Shown piece by piece: positions 13,015 to 27,206 of a stretch of DNA of 64,000 bases. A model generated the notes under the pieces. The model was not told where the DNA came from. It saw nothing but the letters and a program-made list of their open reading frames with translations, and searched no databases. The translations under genes and the position numbers were made by a program. Source of the DNA: Larus michahellis (Eukaryota > Chordata > Aves > Charadriiformes > Laridae); contig NC_133901.1 of NCBI RefSeq assembly GCF_964199755.1, positions 27,120,397 through 27,184,396 on the forward strand, given 5' to 3'. Within the stretch, counting starts at the first letter, position 1. Every line of letters starts with the position of its first letter.

Positions 13015-16000
13015 GTTCACCAGCAGTCCCCTTGCTGGGGGCCATCAGATGCAGTGACACTCGCTCAAAGGAGTGAGAGCCAGAAAGGTCACAAAAAACT
13101 CGACCCCAGACCGCGAGCCCTTGAACAGAAGCAAATAAAGACAACTCAATGTATACAACTGGTAAAGCCGCTTGCAGTCCTTTGGCACCCCACATCCTCA
13201 GGACAACCGCCATCCTGCTTTCTGGCTGCACGCCTGCCAGCAAGCGTGCTGAGCTCCTCAGCACACGCATGGTACGTCATTCCCCCCTTCGGCTTGACTG
13301 CTAATCGGAATAGATGTATTTTACCCTTGAGTTCCTCACTCATGGGAGATACAAGCACTGATGGTTTTAATGGGGAGGTTTCTGGCAGCAGGTTATAGTA
13401 GTCAATATAGGGAAGACTGTGGCATCAACTGGACTAAGGTAAGCAGAAGTTTTGGGGAATGACCAAAGAGAAGAGAATTGCCAAAGGTTTAAGAGGAAAG
13501 CATTATATCCATAGCATATCCTAGACACTCTTTCACTGTGCTTTGCTTGTCAGCTCAGAGCAGGACTAGAGCAGCAGAGTGGGGGGAAAAAAGCAGCAGG
13601 GGACAGGAGCTGAGGAGGGTCTAATTCACTGAGCTGGGAGGTGATGGGCAGCCTGGAACTAACAGGGCTTTTTGAAGGATGAGAGCTGTAGCAAAGCCAA
13701 AACAGTGTTCAGGAACACAGGTGTGTTCACCAGGGCAGCAAAAAGAGCAAAACCAAAAAGTTGTGCAAAAGGTAACACCTGTGCCATCTCATGGTGGTTG
13801 CACAACAAGCCACTCACTGCAATATACCCCCCGGACAGTGCTCGCGCTGCCATCAGGGACAGGTTCCCCTGCCTGCAGGACAGCATCTACAGCAACACAG
13901 GAGTGCCAGAGCAAAGACAAAAAGGCATTTGGCAAAAAAGCCTCAGTAAAATTTCTGTTTCTACACATCTACTGCAGAAACATAGTGCAGATTTGCATAA
14001 TTCTTCAATTTATGGAGATAATTCTGCATACCAGTTCTGTCCCCCAGCCTGCTTGCCGTCAGCCTAGCATGCTCCACACCATCCCCCGTGAGACAGGTTT
14101 CTGGCGGACCAGCCCCGGGGCAGTCACCGGTGCAGAGCAGCATTTCACACCTGGGCAGCAGGAGTGTTTGCAACATCTCAAAACTTTCAAACACTTCAGC
14201 AAAAACAAGCTTTATACCACTCATCAGAAAGCACAAGTCCACCTAGTGCAGGGAAATCAAAGAGAAGACCTAGAGACCTTGATGAAGAGAGTTAAAAAAG
14301 GGGATGTTAATAAGCGTGGGCTGCCAAAGGGACAAGCTGCTGCCCCAGGACCAGCTTAGCTGCTAGCCAGCCATAAGCCACATCACATCCCAGACCCCTT
14401 CCAACCGCTCCTCACCTATCTTCTCCAAGCAAACATCTACCCAGACCTGCCCACACTCAGCTAGCCCACCAGTCACCAACAGCACATGCCCCAAGCCAGC
14501 ACGGCCACCAGTGTCCTGCCATGTCCTACTTTCTGGGACAAGAGGGGAATCTCTTGCTTCCTCAGGCAAGGCATGCTTTCGGCAAAGCAGCAGGAGCAGG
14601 GAGAAGTCTTACAGGAGACCTCTTACACAGCAGAATTCCAGGCGGCTCCAGACCACAGGGGTGGTTTGCAGCACCGACAGCAGCCAAGCAGCAATCCGTA
14701 CTGCACAGCCCAGGGAAAACTGAACCCAAAATAAAGAGGAAAATAGACTTGCTGGTAGCACAAGAAAAATCCACACAGCCACTTCCAGCCAGTGGGGGAG
14801 GGAGCCCTGGGAAGTTGCACAGCCCAGGGCCAGATGGAGAGGTGGAGCAGTGGGCAGCGCTGGGCTTGCAGGGAGAGTTAATCAGTAAATAACACTGGGA
14901 TTTTTGGCCATACAACCAAATGAGAGCAAGGAAAGAGTGAGGCTGTGGCATGCTGACGCTGGGGCATAACTAGAGGTCTTCCAGGTCTGCAAGAAGGAAG
15001 CAGTTTTAATTACCTTTCTCTAGAACAACAATAGTGGGTGTGGGAAAAGGCACAGGCTGCTGGGAAGGAACAGTTGAGCAAGGAAATAACCACAGTGGAG
15101 GCAAAAGGAAAATTCCAAAGCTGAGCATGTTAGACTGGGGAGGCCAGGCAACCACCATCCTGGAGAGCTGGAAGCCAGCATGTTGAATTGCAGGTCTGAC
15201 AGCAAGGATTTCCAACGGAGCCATGAACTCACATCGTGTCAGATGGCTAGGAGAACAGTTTTCCAGGCTAAACACAGGTCGATTCACCTTGAAAGTCAAG
15301 GCTATGGTGGATGAGTGACTTCCAAAAAACATTTGTGTTATCCTGAAGTTTTAAAGGTTTGGGGCTATATGGCTGGGGATGAGGGTCTTGTTTTCTACCT
15401 CCTTTAACACCCCTGCTGCTCAGCAGGAATGGAGCAGAGCTGTCACATAGGCAGCCCCCAGGGCAGGGGCCAGAGGAGCAGCAGGGCAGGATGGGACCTG
15501 GCTGGTCCAGGGAGGCTCAAGCAAGCAGGACATCCCTGGCACTGCAATACATCTCTTCCCACAAACTCCAGCTTTGCATACTGCAAAGACATGTGTACTG
15601 TCCACTGGCTGTGGAGAAGCTGAACACCCTCTGCTTCCCTCTCTAGGAGCCAGAGGGGCTTTGCCAGCCCTGCTGTGCTCCGTCTCCTTTCCAGGGAGGG
15701 GCAGCCCTTTCCTGGCAGGGACCTGAACCCACCAGGCTCAGGAAGTTTCTCAGGTGCAACTTGGGGCAGGCAGAGAGTCAGAGATGCACCGAGCATCTCC
15801 AGCTTGGAGACCCTGATGAAACAAGCACAGCACAAAACAAAGCCAAAACCAGCCCTAGAGATGGAGCTGAGGAGAGACTTCCTAGAGACCCAGAAGGCTT
15901 TTTTCAGAGTTTTTTGCAATATCTCAGGAGACACTGAAACCTGATGAAGTAGATAGCAAGACTGGAGTTAAGTGCCTTCTATAACCTCCCAGGACACAGC

Positions 16001-18874
16001 AATAGGAGGAAATCAAATGGCAAGTTCTACAACAACGTCACTCATACAGGAGATCTATGTTTGCCTTGTTCAAAGGGTGACCTTGCTCTGGTTACAGCAA
16101 AGCACAGGTTTAGAGGTCAGAAACCTTTTGCTGCCTCTCCATTAGACAAAGATGGGGCAGTTCCCCCTCTAGCTGTTACAGAGCCCTCTCCCACCTCACA
16201 TGGTGCTTACAGCACTGCATGATACTGCTCCCACCACATCAGGTACTCACCTAGACAGCAAACTGGTAGTCCAGATGAGCCCCCACCATCTCACACCTTC
16301 GTTTGAGAAAACAAAGCTGAGAGTAGAAGCGATTATATACTAAGGGGTACCTGAGCAGCTGGGAGGGGGAGGAGCCGTCTAGGCCGGTGTTGCCACAGGA
16401 ACAAATTGATATCATCTGGCCCCAATTAAAACTTGGGCTGTGATACTTTATCTTTTCTAAAAAAAGGTTTCTATCCCTCAGAACCAGGGGTGTTTGCAGC
16501 AGCTTCCATATAGAAATAGTGCAGGCCGAGCCCCGCTGTTTATGAAAGGGATTACATCATGTCGTTGCTTGAGATAATAAGCCATCAGATTTGAGGATCC
16601 ATGAATTTCCTCCTGACCTATTTTCTGAGGTGCAAGGAGAGGGTGTTTTCGCCTCCGCGTTCAGAGCTGGCTAATTCGGAGAACACCTGCGAAGAGGCCA
16701 AACCCATCTCCCCACCCGCGAAGGCACTCGCACGGCCGCCTCGGCCATCACAAGGGTGTTGTGCAGAAATGGTGCAGGAAGTGCTGAGCAGCACCTGGCA
16801 GGTGTCGTACGTGGGAAGGGAGAGGTCCGCCCTTCCTATGGTTTCTGCACATGGAAAGCATAAAACCCCCATGCTCAGCGTGAGTCATTTATTACTGGTG
16901 CTGCAAAGCCCTGGACAAGACAGATGAAATCAGGTGGCAGTGGGCAGGTATCTGCTCGTACCCATGCGGCGTGCGAAAACGGGGCTGCCATCATCTAACA
17001 TCTTCATGGTATGAAATCAGAGCAAAACCACATAGCAAACAGTTAAATGGTGTTTTTATCTTATGGAGACATTAACGTGTATCTATGGGTCTTGTGTACA
17101 GGATGAACATCTTTGTAAGTTGCTGGCAGTTGAGGAAAACACACTGGAACTAAAGAGACATGTTGGTTTTAATTTTGAGATGTTATTATTAGATTGCAGG
17201 TTTAATTGAGAGATGAGTGCTGGCCTTCTGCACCCTCTGCATCCCGCTGTGCCTGTTGGATCTAAGGATGAGCCTGATGCTTTATTTCACACATGGCAAA
17301 GCTGTGGCCAAGGCGAACCCAGCCTGGCTTTGGGGTGCCGCTGTCGCTGGGCTGGACCAGACGGTTGGGAGGGGAGAAAGTTCCCTTGCGGGATCTCAGC
17401 TCTGCCCCAAGCAGCTCCCCTCTCCTCTCAGCCCCGACAGATACAGCAACTGCCTCCCTTGTGGTTGTTTTCTTACCATCAGGCAGCAAATTATTTCTGT
17501 TCTACCGAAATGAAACCTATTCCTCGGAGCTATTACAAGGGCGGCTGCGATCAAAGGCAACAGAGAACGCTGCTGGTGGGAAGAGCCATCGGCAGTTTGC
17601 ATGACCCAGGGATGGCGTAGACTAGGGAGAAGATGAAGAAGGTCTCGTAGCACCTCCTGTGGTCTATTGTTCAGGACTTCAAAGAGCCTGGGGATCTGCA
17701 GCCACTGCTAATAGCTGTTATCTTCCGGCAACAGTAATTATGAACCGAAGGAGACTCAGAGAGAGTGACTATAAAGGGCCAATAAACCTACACCTTTTCT
17801 GCTTCATTTATTTGATTGCCCCCGTTTTCATTATATCCACCCCTCTAGGATGTGTCTTTTAATCCTCCAAGCTGATCTCCTCCAAGCTATGAATATTCAC
17901 TGTCAATAATAGACTTATTACTGCTGCCTGAATATCCTGAAGCTGCTATCAATCATGCATTAATCTTACACACAGCTCTTAGGACTTCATCTAAAATGCA
18001 AATGCAAAGTATGTAAAATGTAAAGAACGGGAGAAGAAAACCCTGAAGTGAGTAAATGCTGATTTAAGCTTTCCCAGTTCAGCTTCTTATTAATTTTGCT
18101 ATTCTGGATTTTGGAGCAGTAACTAATCAGGCAGCATTTTTTGCAAGTCCACATATTACTTACGCAGAAACCTATGAACCTCACACATACGCTGAGCAAA
18201 GGGAGGTGGAAACGGTCGCAGTGAGCCAGACCAGTGGCGTGTCTCCCCAGGGCATGCCAAGGGAAGAGTAAGTGTCCAGGGGAGCCTGCAAAAATGACTC
18301 CTGAATGTGCTCCCCACGTCTGCTGGCGCTTAATTCTGGCACTTCATAGTGGGATTGTATTTGAATTATTAGTGACCAACAGGTATTTTCTTCCATGAAT
18401 CCAAGGAATCATTTTTTGAATCCTTGTAAAATTTTAGTAGCCTCTCTGCCATGCAGCAGAGTTTCAAGGCTTAGCTACGAATTTTGTTAATGAGTATCTC
18501 CTCATTTGTTGTTGTGAACAGGCTTCTGCTAGTTTCACCTGATGCCCCCAAAGCTCGTATGAGAAGAGCCAGAGACAGCTATTCCCTATTAGTCACAGTA
18601 TTTAGGAGGCTTCTATAACATTCTCCCTGGGTCATGCATTTTTGCCATCTGTAGAACTGTCTTAACCTACTGAACCACTCCTTGTGTAGAAACTGTTCAA
18701 ACCCTAGATCATCTTCCCAGTGGATGACCGTGCCACGTCCCTAATGAAGCATTTGACTGAGGTGGTACTGGGTGACACACAGATGCAGGAATTTGCTGAT
18801 GCGGTCTGCACCAGCAGCTGGTGTGGCACTCCCAGGCTGCCCCAGCAGAGCTCCTCCGTCTACAGGCGCTGAGA
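13015..18874. other. Intergenic DNA, no gene recognised
   Basis: I support no gene here. A frame open for 226 codons at 13,679-14,359 has no recognisable domain and is probably chance. AT-rich, low-repeat stretches at about 16,380-16,620 and 17,040-18,180 stand out and could be conserved noncoding DNA, but that cannot be judged from one sequence. Confidence 0.5.
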
Positions 18875-19012
18875 TAGCTCCATCCCTCCCGTGTGCAGGG
18901 CTAACTCCCATCCCTCCTGTGTGCAGGGATAACTCCCATCCCTTCCGTGTGTCAGGGAAAACTCCCATCCCTCCCGTGTGCAGGGCTAGCTCCATCCCTC
19001 CCGTGCATTGGG
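18875..19012 (+). repeat. Minisatellite, about five copies of a 28-29 bp unit
   Basis: Five tandem imperfect copies of a unit built around 'CTCCATCCCTCCCGTGTGCA' and 'GGGCTAA' run head-to-tail. Copies differ by single substitutions (CCTCCC, CCTCCT, CCTTCC) and small indels (GTGTGCA versus GTGTGTCA). Any frame through it is a by-product of the repeat. Confidence 0.85.
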
Positions 19013-22000
19013 CTGTTCCAGGGACTGGCGGTGCAACAGCAGCGTCCCTGGGCAAGAGAGGGGCTGGCTGATGGTGCAGCAAGCTGCCCTGGCATTCAGG
19101 GTAGACTGAGATAACCAGAGGGTGTTCCCTGAAGCCGGGGCATCACTCATCACCGTTTTACACACCACTTTGTTCATACTTCTTCTTCTACAATGAAATG
19201 TCATAAGAGGGGTAAGAAGGCTTTTGTCATCAGCTGATGAGGAGAAACAATAGCTCTCCTCGCTCTGTCACCACCCCGCAGAGGCTGAATCACCATCACA
19301 AGGCAAATTATCCTCCTGCCTGTTGCTCAGTTCCTTCATCCCAGTGACTCATTCTGGAACAAGAACGGGAGTGAAAGGCGGATGCTACAACCTCCCCCTA
19401 TATCGAAACGTGAACCAAATAGTAATCTGCGGTTGGGGTCATCTCCGGGCAGCGGACAGTGAGCAGAGCTGGCGAGGAGCGCCCAGGAGGCAGCGGCAGG
19501 GCTCAGAGGCTGGGGATGCCGCAGGGCCGGAGGCAGAGCTGGTGCGGGATGCGGGATGCAGGGAGGACAGGCAGCCTCTGCCCGGCACCTCCAGGTGCAC
19601 GGGGGTTTTGCTGGTTTGGCAGCCTCCCTCAGGGGTTGGCTTTCTTGTTAGCTACCTCCACCAGCCTGATACAACCCATAAAAGCCTGTCTTTTCTCACT
19701 CAGCAAAGGTTCCCCATAAGCAATAATATTTCTTCTGCCTTCCTTTGGTGAAGAAATTAAGACTGTTTGGTTTTCTGTACACGAGAAGCAAAGCATAGGC
19801 TGCTTTGTGGGTAGTGTGGAGAGATGCTCCTCTCTGCGGACTGGTTTAAATAGATTTAAATGGTCTGTCGGTGCCCACAAGGAGAAATGAACCCTGTCCT
19901 GGTCTAACACGGCTCTTGTGGCTCATTCTGGAGGGCAGACGTGCCTGTGGGCCTCTGACTGCGGACTGAAGGCTTTCCTGAAGGGATGCGAGCCCTGTAC
20001 GTACCCTCAGGCTGTGGGCAGCCAGGGCTGGACGCCGAGCTCAGCCTCGCACTTCACCCCCGGGGCACATCCACCCCACCACAGAGCCAGAGAGGCGGCA
20101 TCTCGCCCGGCACGTGACGCGTTGTAGAACAAGAGCTGATGATTTCAGGTTAAGGAAGCTCAAAACAGCCTGACGGGGGAAAATATGTCTCCAGAAAAAG
20201 GGGACCATGTGTGCCTGCCAAGCGGGGCCACTCTCTCCGCTACAGCGAGGCTTCTCTCCTTAATCATCGGCAGTGAAACGCGCTGCCAGGCTGGTGGTGA
20301 AGAGACATTGCGTTGTCTCTTAGATTAGAGACAAAATGGGTTTTACAGGAGGGCTGAAACTAGTCTCAGGGTGGTGAATTTTACGGCATGCTGCCTTGTG
20401 GAGCGTGCTAGAGGGCAATTCCTCCTCCCTGTGGCTTTGCTGTTACCATGGGAGCCCCGAGATCCAGTTGCCGCAGGGACCCTTTGCGCACTGGGTCACC
20501 CCGGGGGTTCAGGTGGGCAAGAGCTTCTCTTGCCCAGGGCAGGAGGGTGCACGCACGGCCCTCAGCCAACCCGTGTCGAGGGGCAGCAGCATCGCTGCTC
20601 CCCACCCACCCCAACGGCACTCTGCCAGGGAAACCCTAAAAACACAGCCCAGGGGCACCTCTCCGCTCGCCAGGCACATCGCTCCGCCAGAAGGACCTGT
20701 GCTGGTTCAACTCCTCATAGTTATGTCTCTCTTCAGTCGCTGCTCGCCTTCCTGGTCCCCGCAGCCGCTCCTCCCCCCGGTTTCCTCACCTCCATCCCCA
20801 CCCACGCCGTCACTCCGCTGCAGGTGCCGTGCCTCGTGGGGGCTCGCAGGAGTGCGGCACAGCCAGCAAATGGCCTTTCCTGAGCACACGGAGCTGGCGG
20901 AGGAGGCAGCAGGCGCCACAAGCTGCTCTGGGCTAAGTTAATTGTCGATGCAAGAAGGTCATTGCATTATCTCGTTGTTAACAGAAAAGTTCAAGCAATT
21001 AGGCTTTATGACACATTGGAGGTACTAATAGTGATTACAACTGTCAGGCAAATATTTTGTGGCAATAAATAACAAACGAGCACAGATTTTTACCCGGCTT
21101 TTCAAGCTTGGGGGAAAAAAGGCCTTTTATTTATTTTTTCTTACAAACCTTCCCTCTGCAAAGGCAGTCAGTAAACCCAATGTGCAAGCCTTTGCCGGGA
21201 AGGAGAATCTCTTCAGTTTGCAGCCCTGGTGTAAGCTCCTCTGCGTATCATCATACCTTTACTTGTTCCTATTATGCCCAGAAATTTCCTATGATTTCAT
21301 ACAAACCATATAATAGAAGGCACAGGAGCTTCAGAGTATTGCTGAGGAGCAGAGGGAGCTCTGCAGGCAGCATTTCTGTTACAAACCCACTACTCCGCAG
21401 CCCACGCCAGCTTGTGTTGTGCACGTTGGACCAGCCGGCACAGAACAGCCCCGTGCAGGAGCTGGCTGTTGTAACCAGGATGCCCTGTGGCCACAAAGGC
21501 AGAGGAACATCCCCAGGCTCTACCCCAGCAAAGCCCAGCAGCCGGCACAGGGGCTGCGATGCGCTGCCGTTAGGGGAGAGCTGGAGATGCTTTCTCCATG
21601 GAGCCTAACTGTGATGTCTCCTGCGGGGAACTGCAGAGGGTCTAGGAGCTTCCTGGACACCTAAAAGGCAAGTGAATGCGCTGAGCTTCTCTCCTGACTC
21701 TGTGTGGGATGGCAGCTGCTGCAACAACAGCCTTTGCTCTACAGCAGGCCCCACCAGGTGAGCAAGGATTCCCGTTGCAGGGTAGCCAGCATCACTGGAA
21801 AAGCCCAAAGTGTGGTCCAACTCAAGTGCCCAGCCCCATGAGCTGCAGAACAGCCCTGAGCCCTCTCAGAATATTTTCTGAGACACCCAGAGAAGGGAGA
21901 ACCTCTCTACAGCATCGCTGCAACGCTCGGGTGGGGAATAGCATGTTCATGAGGCCACCTGCCCCCGCTCCCTTGGGGATGAATGGCACTCACATGTGCT

Positions 22001-22079
22001 GGTGAATCGTTAAGCCCAGGAGAAATGGTTCTCCTGTGGTAATTGTCTTCCCGTTGCGCAGTAATGTCTGCTAATAGTA

Positions 22080-22116
22080 CTGACAGCCTCCGCCTTTGGG
22101 AGGCTTTTAGTGTCAG
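22080..22116. repeat. Two-part inverted repeat (hairpin-forming)
   Basis: CTGACA (22,080-22,085) pairs with TGTCAG (22,111-22,116). Directly inside, GCCTCC (22,086-22,091) pairs with GGAGGC (22,099-22,104). A 7-nt loop and a 6-nt one-sided bulge (TTTTAG) complete the fold. It lies in an AT-rich unique stretch. Too short for a miRNA precursor as seen. Confidence 0.5.
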
Positions 22117-24210
22117 AATTAGAAAATGGATATTCGTGTTCCTCCTGACCCGTGCAGACTTCAACCTCTCCGGACAGCCAATTTTATCCCAATAAATAAT
22201 GGGCTTGCTTAGAGGTATTATAAATAGACTGATAAGTAAGCATAAATGACAGGGCTGCTATTATACCAGAGGGTTATGTTGACATTACAAACCGATGCTG
22301 AAGCCAGAGAAGTGCTGCTGGGGTCAGTGGGCTCCCAGGCAGGACATAGGTGGTACCCATTGCAAAGGTTCACCCCGAGATATTTCATATTGCTTCAGGA
22401 GCTATTCATCGACAGCGCTTCTGAGCTATTTTTAGTAGAAACAAAATAAAATAATAGTCTTTTACACAAAAGACAGCTCCCACAGTTTACAACTGCTGCG
22501 AGCCTCTTTAAGCCTTGGAGTACTAAGGGGTATTATCAGAATTTTGAGGGCTGGGAGCAGTCTTGGAGGATGCGGAAGCCTTGGTGAAGGTGGCATGAGT
22601 CTGCCTGTGGGCTTGGGAGAGCCAGCTGAGCCCAGGGTGCCTGTCCCTGCTGGGCTGTGGATGGGGAGGGGGCTCACAGGAGGGTGATGGGCAAAGGAAA
22701 GACAGGGAGGGGTGCAAAGCGGAGGATGGGGGACATTTGGACTCTGCCTGGCGCTGAGCTGGAAGATGCTGCAGATGCTGTGGAGCCCAGACACGGTGGT
22801 ACCTGAGCAAACCGCGTGGGAGAGCCCGTCCAGCGCAGCTGGTCTGTGGGGGCACCAGGACCCGTCCCAGCCCCGTGGGCACTCCATGCTCACACGTGTG
22901 GCTGGGCACTTGGTCTAGGGAGGGGAGGACATGGCTGACAGCCTGAGCGGGGGAGACCGAGCTGTGGGTCCCCACCTTGGCACAGCACCGTGCTCTCCCC
23001 AAACACAGCACGCCAAATAAAAGGCAGCGGCACGTAGCACACAGATAAGACATTTCCTCCCTGAAGTGCTTTACGACTGTAGCCCAGCCAGGCTTCCCCT
23101 CACCTCCCAGATGTTACATGACCTCCGGGGCAACCCTCTGCGTACCAGAACTGCTGCTTCTGTCCCCAGCAGCACGAGACCACGCGGGCAGGGAGAGCTG
23201 AGAGCCGAGGTCCTGCGCTGGCCCAACAGGCACAAGGGTTTGTCTACCCAAGCACTTGGCTGTGTCCCCCAGCTGCAAAAGTCTGCTTAATTAAAAACCC
23301 GCCTTCCCTGCAAACCTGGCACGGCAGGAACTCCTCTGGGCAGAGGGGAGCGAGTTTGGCAGGTCTCTGTGCCCCCCGGGAGAGGAGAAAGGCTCTGCCC
23401 ACAGGCACCAAGCCTGGGCCCCCCAGAGCAGATGCCCCCATACCGGGGGTCCCCAGGAAGCCCAGCCTTCCCACCACCCACCTCAGGGGTCTCTTTTTTC
23501 CCCCTCAAAAAGAGGAAAGGTCTTCAAAATAACACTTGGGACTCTGACTTGCTCCCCTTGAGCCGGCTCAGGACACATCCAAACTTCTCTCCGCAAATAC
23601 AAGGGCTGTGGATCCGCTTCCTCGGGGGAGGAGGCTGACGCTGCCAGCTAACCGCTTCAGCCCTGAGCCTGGAGCAGCACGGAGAGAAAAGCCACCAAAC
23701 CTCCTGTGACTCACACCGAAACCATGAGCTGTCTGCATTTCCAGCCAGGCCTGTAATCAGGCTGGAAAAGGGCTGATCCCGTAAGGGTGGGAAGGTGACA
23801 AGGATCTGGCTGTCAGCGGGGTCACAGCCCGAGCTCAATGACCCACGGCTCGTCCTCAAGGGTGCAGACCCCCGGGCTGGGGGAGCATCTCTAAGCATTT
23901 CCCCTGGCTGCTCAGGGGCTGCTGCTGCAGCAGAAGCTTCAGGAGCTTTTGGCACTGCCAGCACCCACACCACTTCCAAAATCAGGTCTCTTAAGGAATG
24001 TGATGTTTTCAAAACTCTGCCGTGGGGGTGCGATGCGCACTGGTGGGGCTACAGCTTCAGACGCATCCACCGCCTGGTTACCAGCTGGCGAAGAATCCAG
24101 CCCTGCCCATTTGCTGCCTTCACTCGCAGAAATCCTCCGAAATAGTTGTGATCGCTTTGGAAACGCTGTTATTAGCTCAACCTCTCCCGTCCGCCCGCTG
24201 CAGCGCTACA

Positions 24211-24228
24211 AGAGCTCCCGCGAGCTCT
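24211..24228. repeat. Perfect 7-bp inverted repeat with 4-nt loop
   Basis: AGAGCTC, then CCGC, then GAGCTCT forms a perfect short palindrome in a locally CpG-richer stretch. No function can be assigned. Confidence 0.5.
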
Positions 24229-27206
24229 CCCGCTGCTCTCGGGATCAAAGCCGGCAGCTCAGCTCCAAGCACTGCTGAGAGCGGATCTTAAAGAGCGTTT
24301 CAGCCGAGTCCTAAAAAAAGCTCATCTGCTTTCATCCTCGCTGCAGTCTAACAGACATCTACAGGCCCCCGGGTAATTCCTTGCGGATTCCTTTTCTCTC
24401 TGCTGTGTCAAACCGGGATGAATCCGGTCGAAAAGCACATTTCAAAGATCTCTGCGATGTTGGCAGTCCCATCTCCGCTGGCTGGGAGGCAGCGCCAGAG
24501 CAGTGTTTTCCAGGAGCAGGAGCTCAGCCTGGCAGGCATCTCCCGGAGATGGAGACGCCAAGTACAAGGGCTGTATCGTGTGTCCTGCCTTCTTGGAGAC
24601 CTGGCTATCAGCTGGGCTGGGGATCCAGGCACATATTTTCCATCCCCAGGATGGAGTTAGCATGGCTGGATGTTTTTTCTAAAGAATTAGAGAAGAAGGG
24701 TAACAACAGTCAGAAAACGCAGTCCTCCAGGGCACCAACATTTCCCTGAAATGGGACAGCAAGATGCCCAGGGTTATTCTCAGATCCCAGGATATCTACC
24801 CCATTTCTGCTTCCTGGTGAAATCCCCTGCACATCCCAGGCACACACCACCACTGAGCCCAGCCTCAGACCACTGGAGGCCCCTTTTAGTCACAAGTGAC
24901 AGTGTTGGCAGCAAATCCTCCATCCCATGGAAGAGCAAATGGCAGGAAAGCCAAGTCCCTGTGCTGCTGGGCAGAGCTGTGTGCGGCGTGCCCCAAGGCC
25001 AGGTTAGCTCCTGGCCACAGACCTCAGGGCAACGTGGGGGGCTCTGGCATGGGTCTTTGTTAGGGAACGGAGCTGGTGACCCTCAGCGCCGTGTGGGACG
25101 TTGCATCCAGATGGGACACATGCATGCAGGGACAGCAGTGTCCTGGGAAAGCATCACACCCCAGACGCTGTCACACGAGGCCTTCTGCTCAGCATAGGTC
25201 AAGAGTGGCCACATCTACAGCAAACCAAAAAAAGCCCATGTTGCTGATGTTCCACTCTTCACTCTGGGGGATTTCTGGAGGATTTCAGCGTGGGTTTCAG
25301 TTATGGTGCGAACTGCAGCACAACCGCTGTGGGTCAGAGTCACAAAAGCATGAGCCCGCAGGACCCTGCTGTGCACCGGTGGCTGGGCACGCAGACGAGT
25401 GGCACAGGAGCCGGTGGCAGCAGCCAGGGGCACAAAGAGCCTTTCAGGGCAGCCGGGGCTCAGCCCGGTGGCGCGGTACCAGCCCGTGCATGGCCAGCAG
25501 CACCGGCACGCAGCTCAGCTCTGTCTGTGCTTTGTGCTGACAGCTGAATTGTCTCTGGTGGATCCGTTGCCCGTTGTTCTCCCTCTCCCAGGGCTGAAAG
25601 GGACCTTGTCTGGGCTCAGGGATGGCTGCTCACCTCTGCCCAGCACTTGGGGCACCTTTCTGGGCCACGGTACCAACACCCATTGCATCTGTGGGGAACT
25701 GCAGGGAGCAGCACAGCTGTAAGGTACCGTGTCCTGGGGCTGTGGGGGGTGCCCTGGGCTCGCAGGCAAGCTAAAACACCCCTGGGAGAGGGATAAGCAA
25801 TGGCTTAATGCTTAGAGCCGAGGACCCAGATCTCTGCCCACTTTGTTCCTACAACCTCCTCCACGCAGCAGGGCCGAGCTGATGCACAACAGGGGCTTTG
25901 GTGGATGCTTGTCCTGGGAGCCGGGGATGCCCTGGCAGCTCCCCTCTGCATGCAGATGATGGGTGCTGGAAGGACCCTGGGGGATTCAATCTGGGGACAG
26001 CATCTTGGGGCCAGCCCGTCCTCCCACCACCACCCCACACCACTCCTGTGGCAGCCGGATGGAGGCAGTGGGGCAGATCTGCTCAGGTCGCAAGGCTGTG
26101 GTGGTTTTGGCAGCTGGTCAGCACTACGTGTCTTCTGGCAGTGCTTGTGTGGGAGGGTCTGGCATCAGCACAGTGTGGGTCCAGAGCTTCCCAGGGCTGC
26201 TCCAGCCAGGGGGAAATGCTGCACATGGGAAAGCTGCTCTCAGGATGAGCCCTCTCCCTGCCACTGCCAGCCGGGCTGCAGGCAGGGCTGCTTTAGGCTT
26301 CCGAACCCCTGGGGAGCGCATGGCGACTTGCTGTTTAGCCACATACGCTCACACCCAGCCTAGGGCAGACTGCCCTGTGCCCCTGTAGCCTCCCCAAGAT
26401 GCCACACTGTCTCCTGTGGCACCCCTGCCACTTCCCTGTGAGCTGCCCCACAGCACCCCCACCCATGCTGCCCATCGGCACCATGGTTCTGGCCCAGCTG
26501 AGACTGTGAGGGAAACTTGCTTTAAGGAACAAGAAGGGAAAAAAAAGGTCCACCAATCTCTTGAGGTGCTCTTGATGTCCCTGCCAGCAGCTCACCTTCC
26601 CTGGCGCAGGGGGCACCAGCTCTGGTCCCCGGGTTTTGGTGCAGAGCGCTCAGAGAGCTCAGCCAGGAACGGTCACCATCCCCCAGGCACGGAATCGGTT
26701 CTTGATGGCAAACTATAGTTGAGCTAAATCTTTCAGAAGACCCTGTCCACCTGCCTGTGCATTTCTGCCTCCTCTTCAGCAACAGAATGAAGACTGGGCA
26801 CCCCCAGGGCCACAGGGCGCTGTGAAACACGGGGTTTCACTGCTCCTGCAGTCACCCCCTGGCCTCCGAACTCCCAGCCCTGAACATGCCATCCCCACGC
26901 AGAGGAGCTGGCATCTCCCTGTGCCCACCAGTGCTTCCCACCCACCAGTTGCCCCTGCACTGGTGGCCCCGTCAACACAGAGAGGCATCAGTCTGGCCCC
27001 ACACAAAGGCAAGCATACAGTGACGAAAACACAGCCACTGCCAAGAGGAGCCTGGGAGCTACTTGCTGCCCCCCAGGACATTCACCCCTCCAAGCCCCTC
27101 ACCCATTAGTGCCCAAGCACAGCTGGAAGAGCATTGATCTGGCTGAGCCATTAACTTCAGGGACCTCCCAGGAGCTGAGAAACAAAGGAAGGGTCCAGAA
27201 GGAAGC

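Noticed and set aside
13679..14359. 226-codon plus-strand open frame
   Set aside because: No recognisable motif and overlapping frames on both strands. A frame of this length is not very unlikely across 64 kb in six frames.
22523..23053. 176-codon minus-strand frame and similar frames at 20,371-26,363
   Set aside because: Low-complexity Pro/Ser/Cys-rich products of GC-rich DNA, with several frames open at once.
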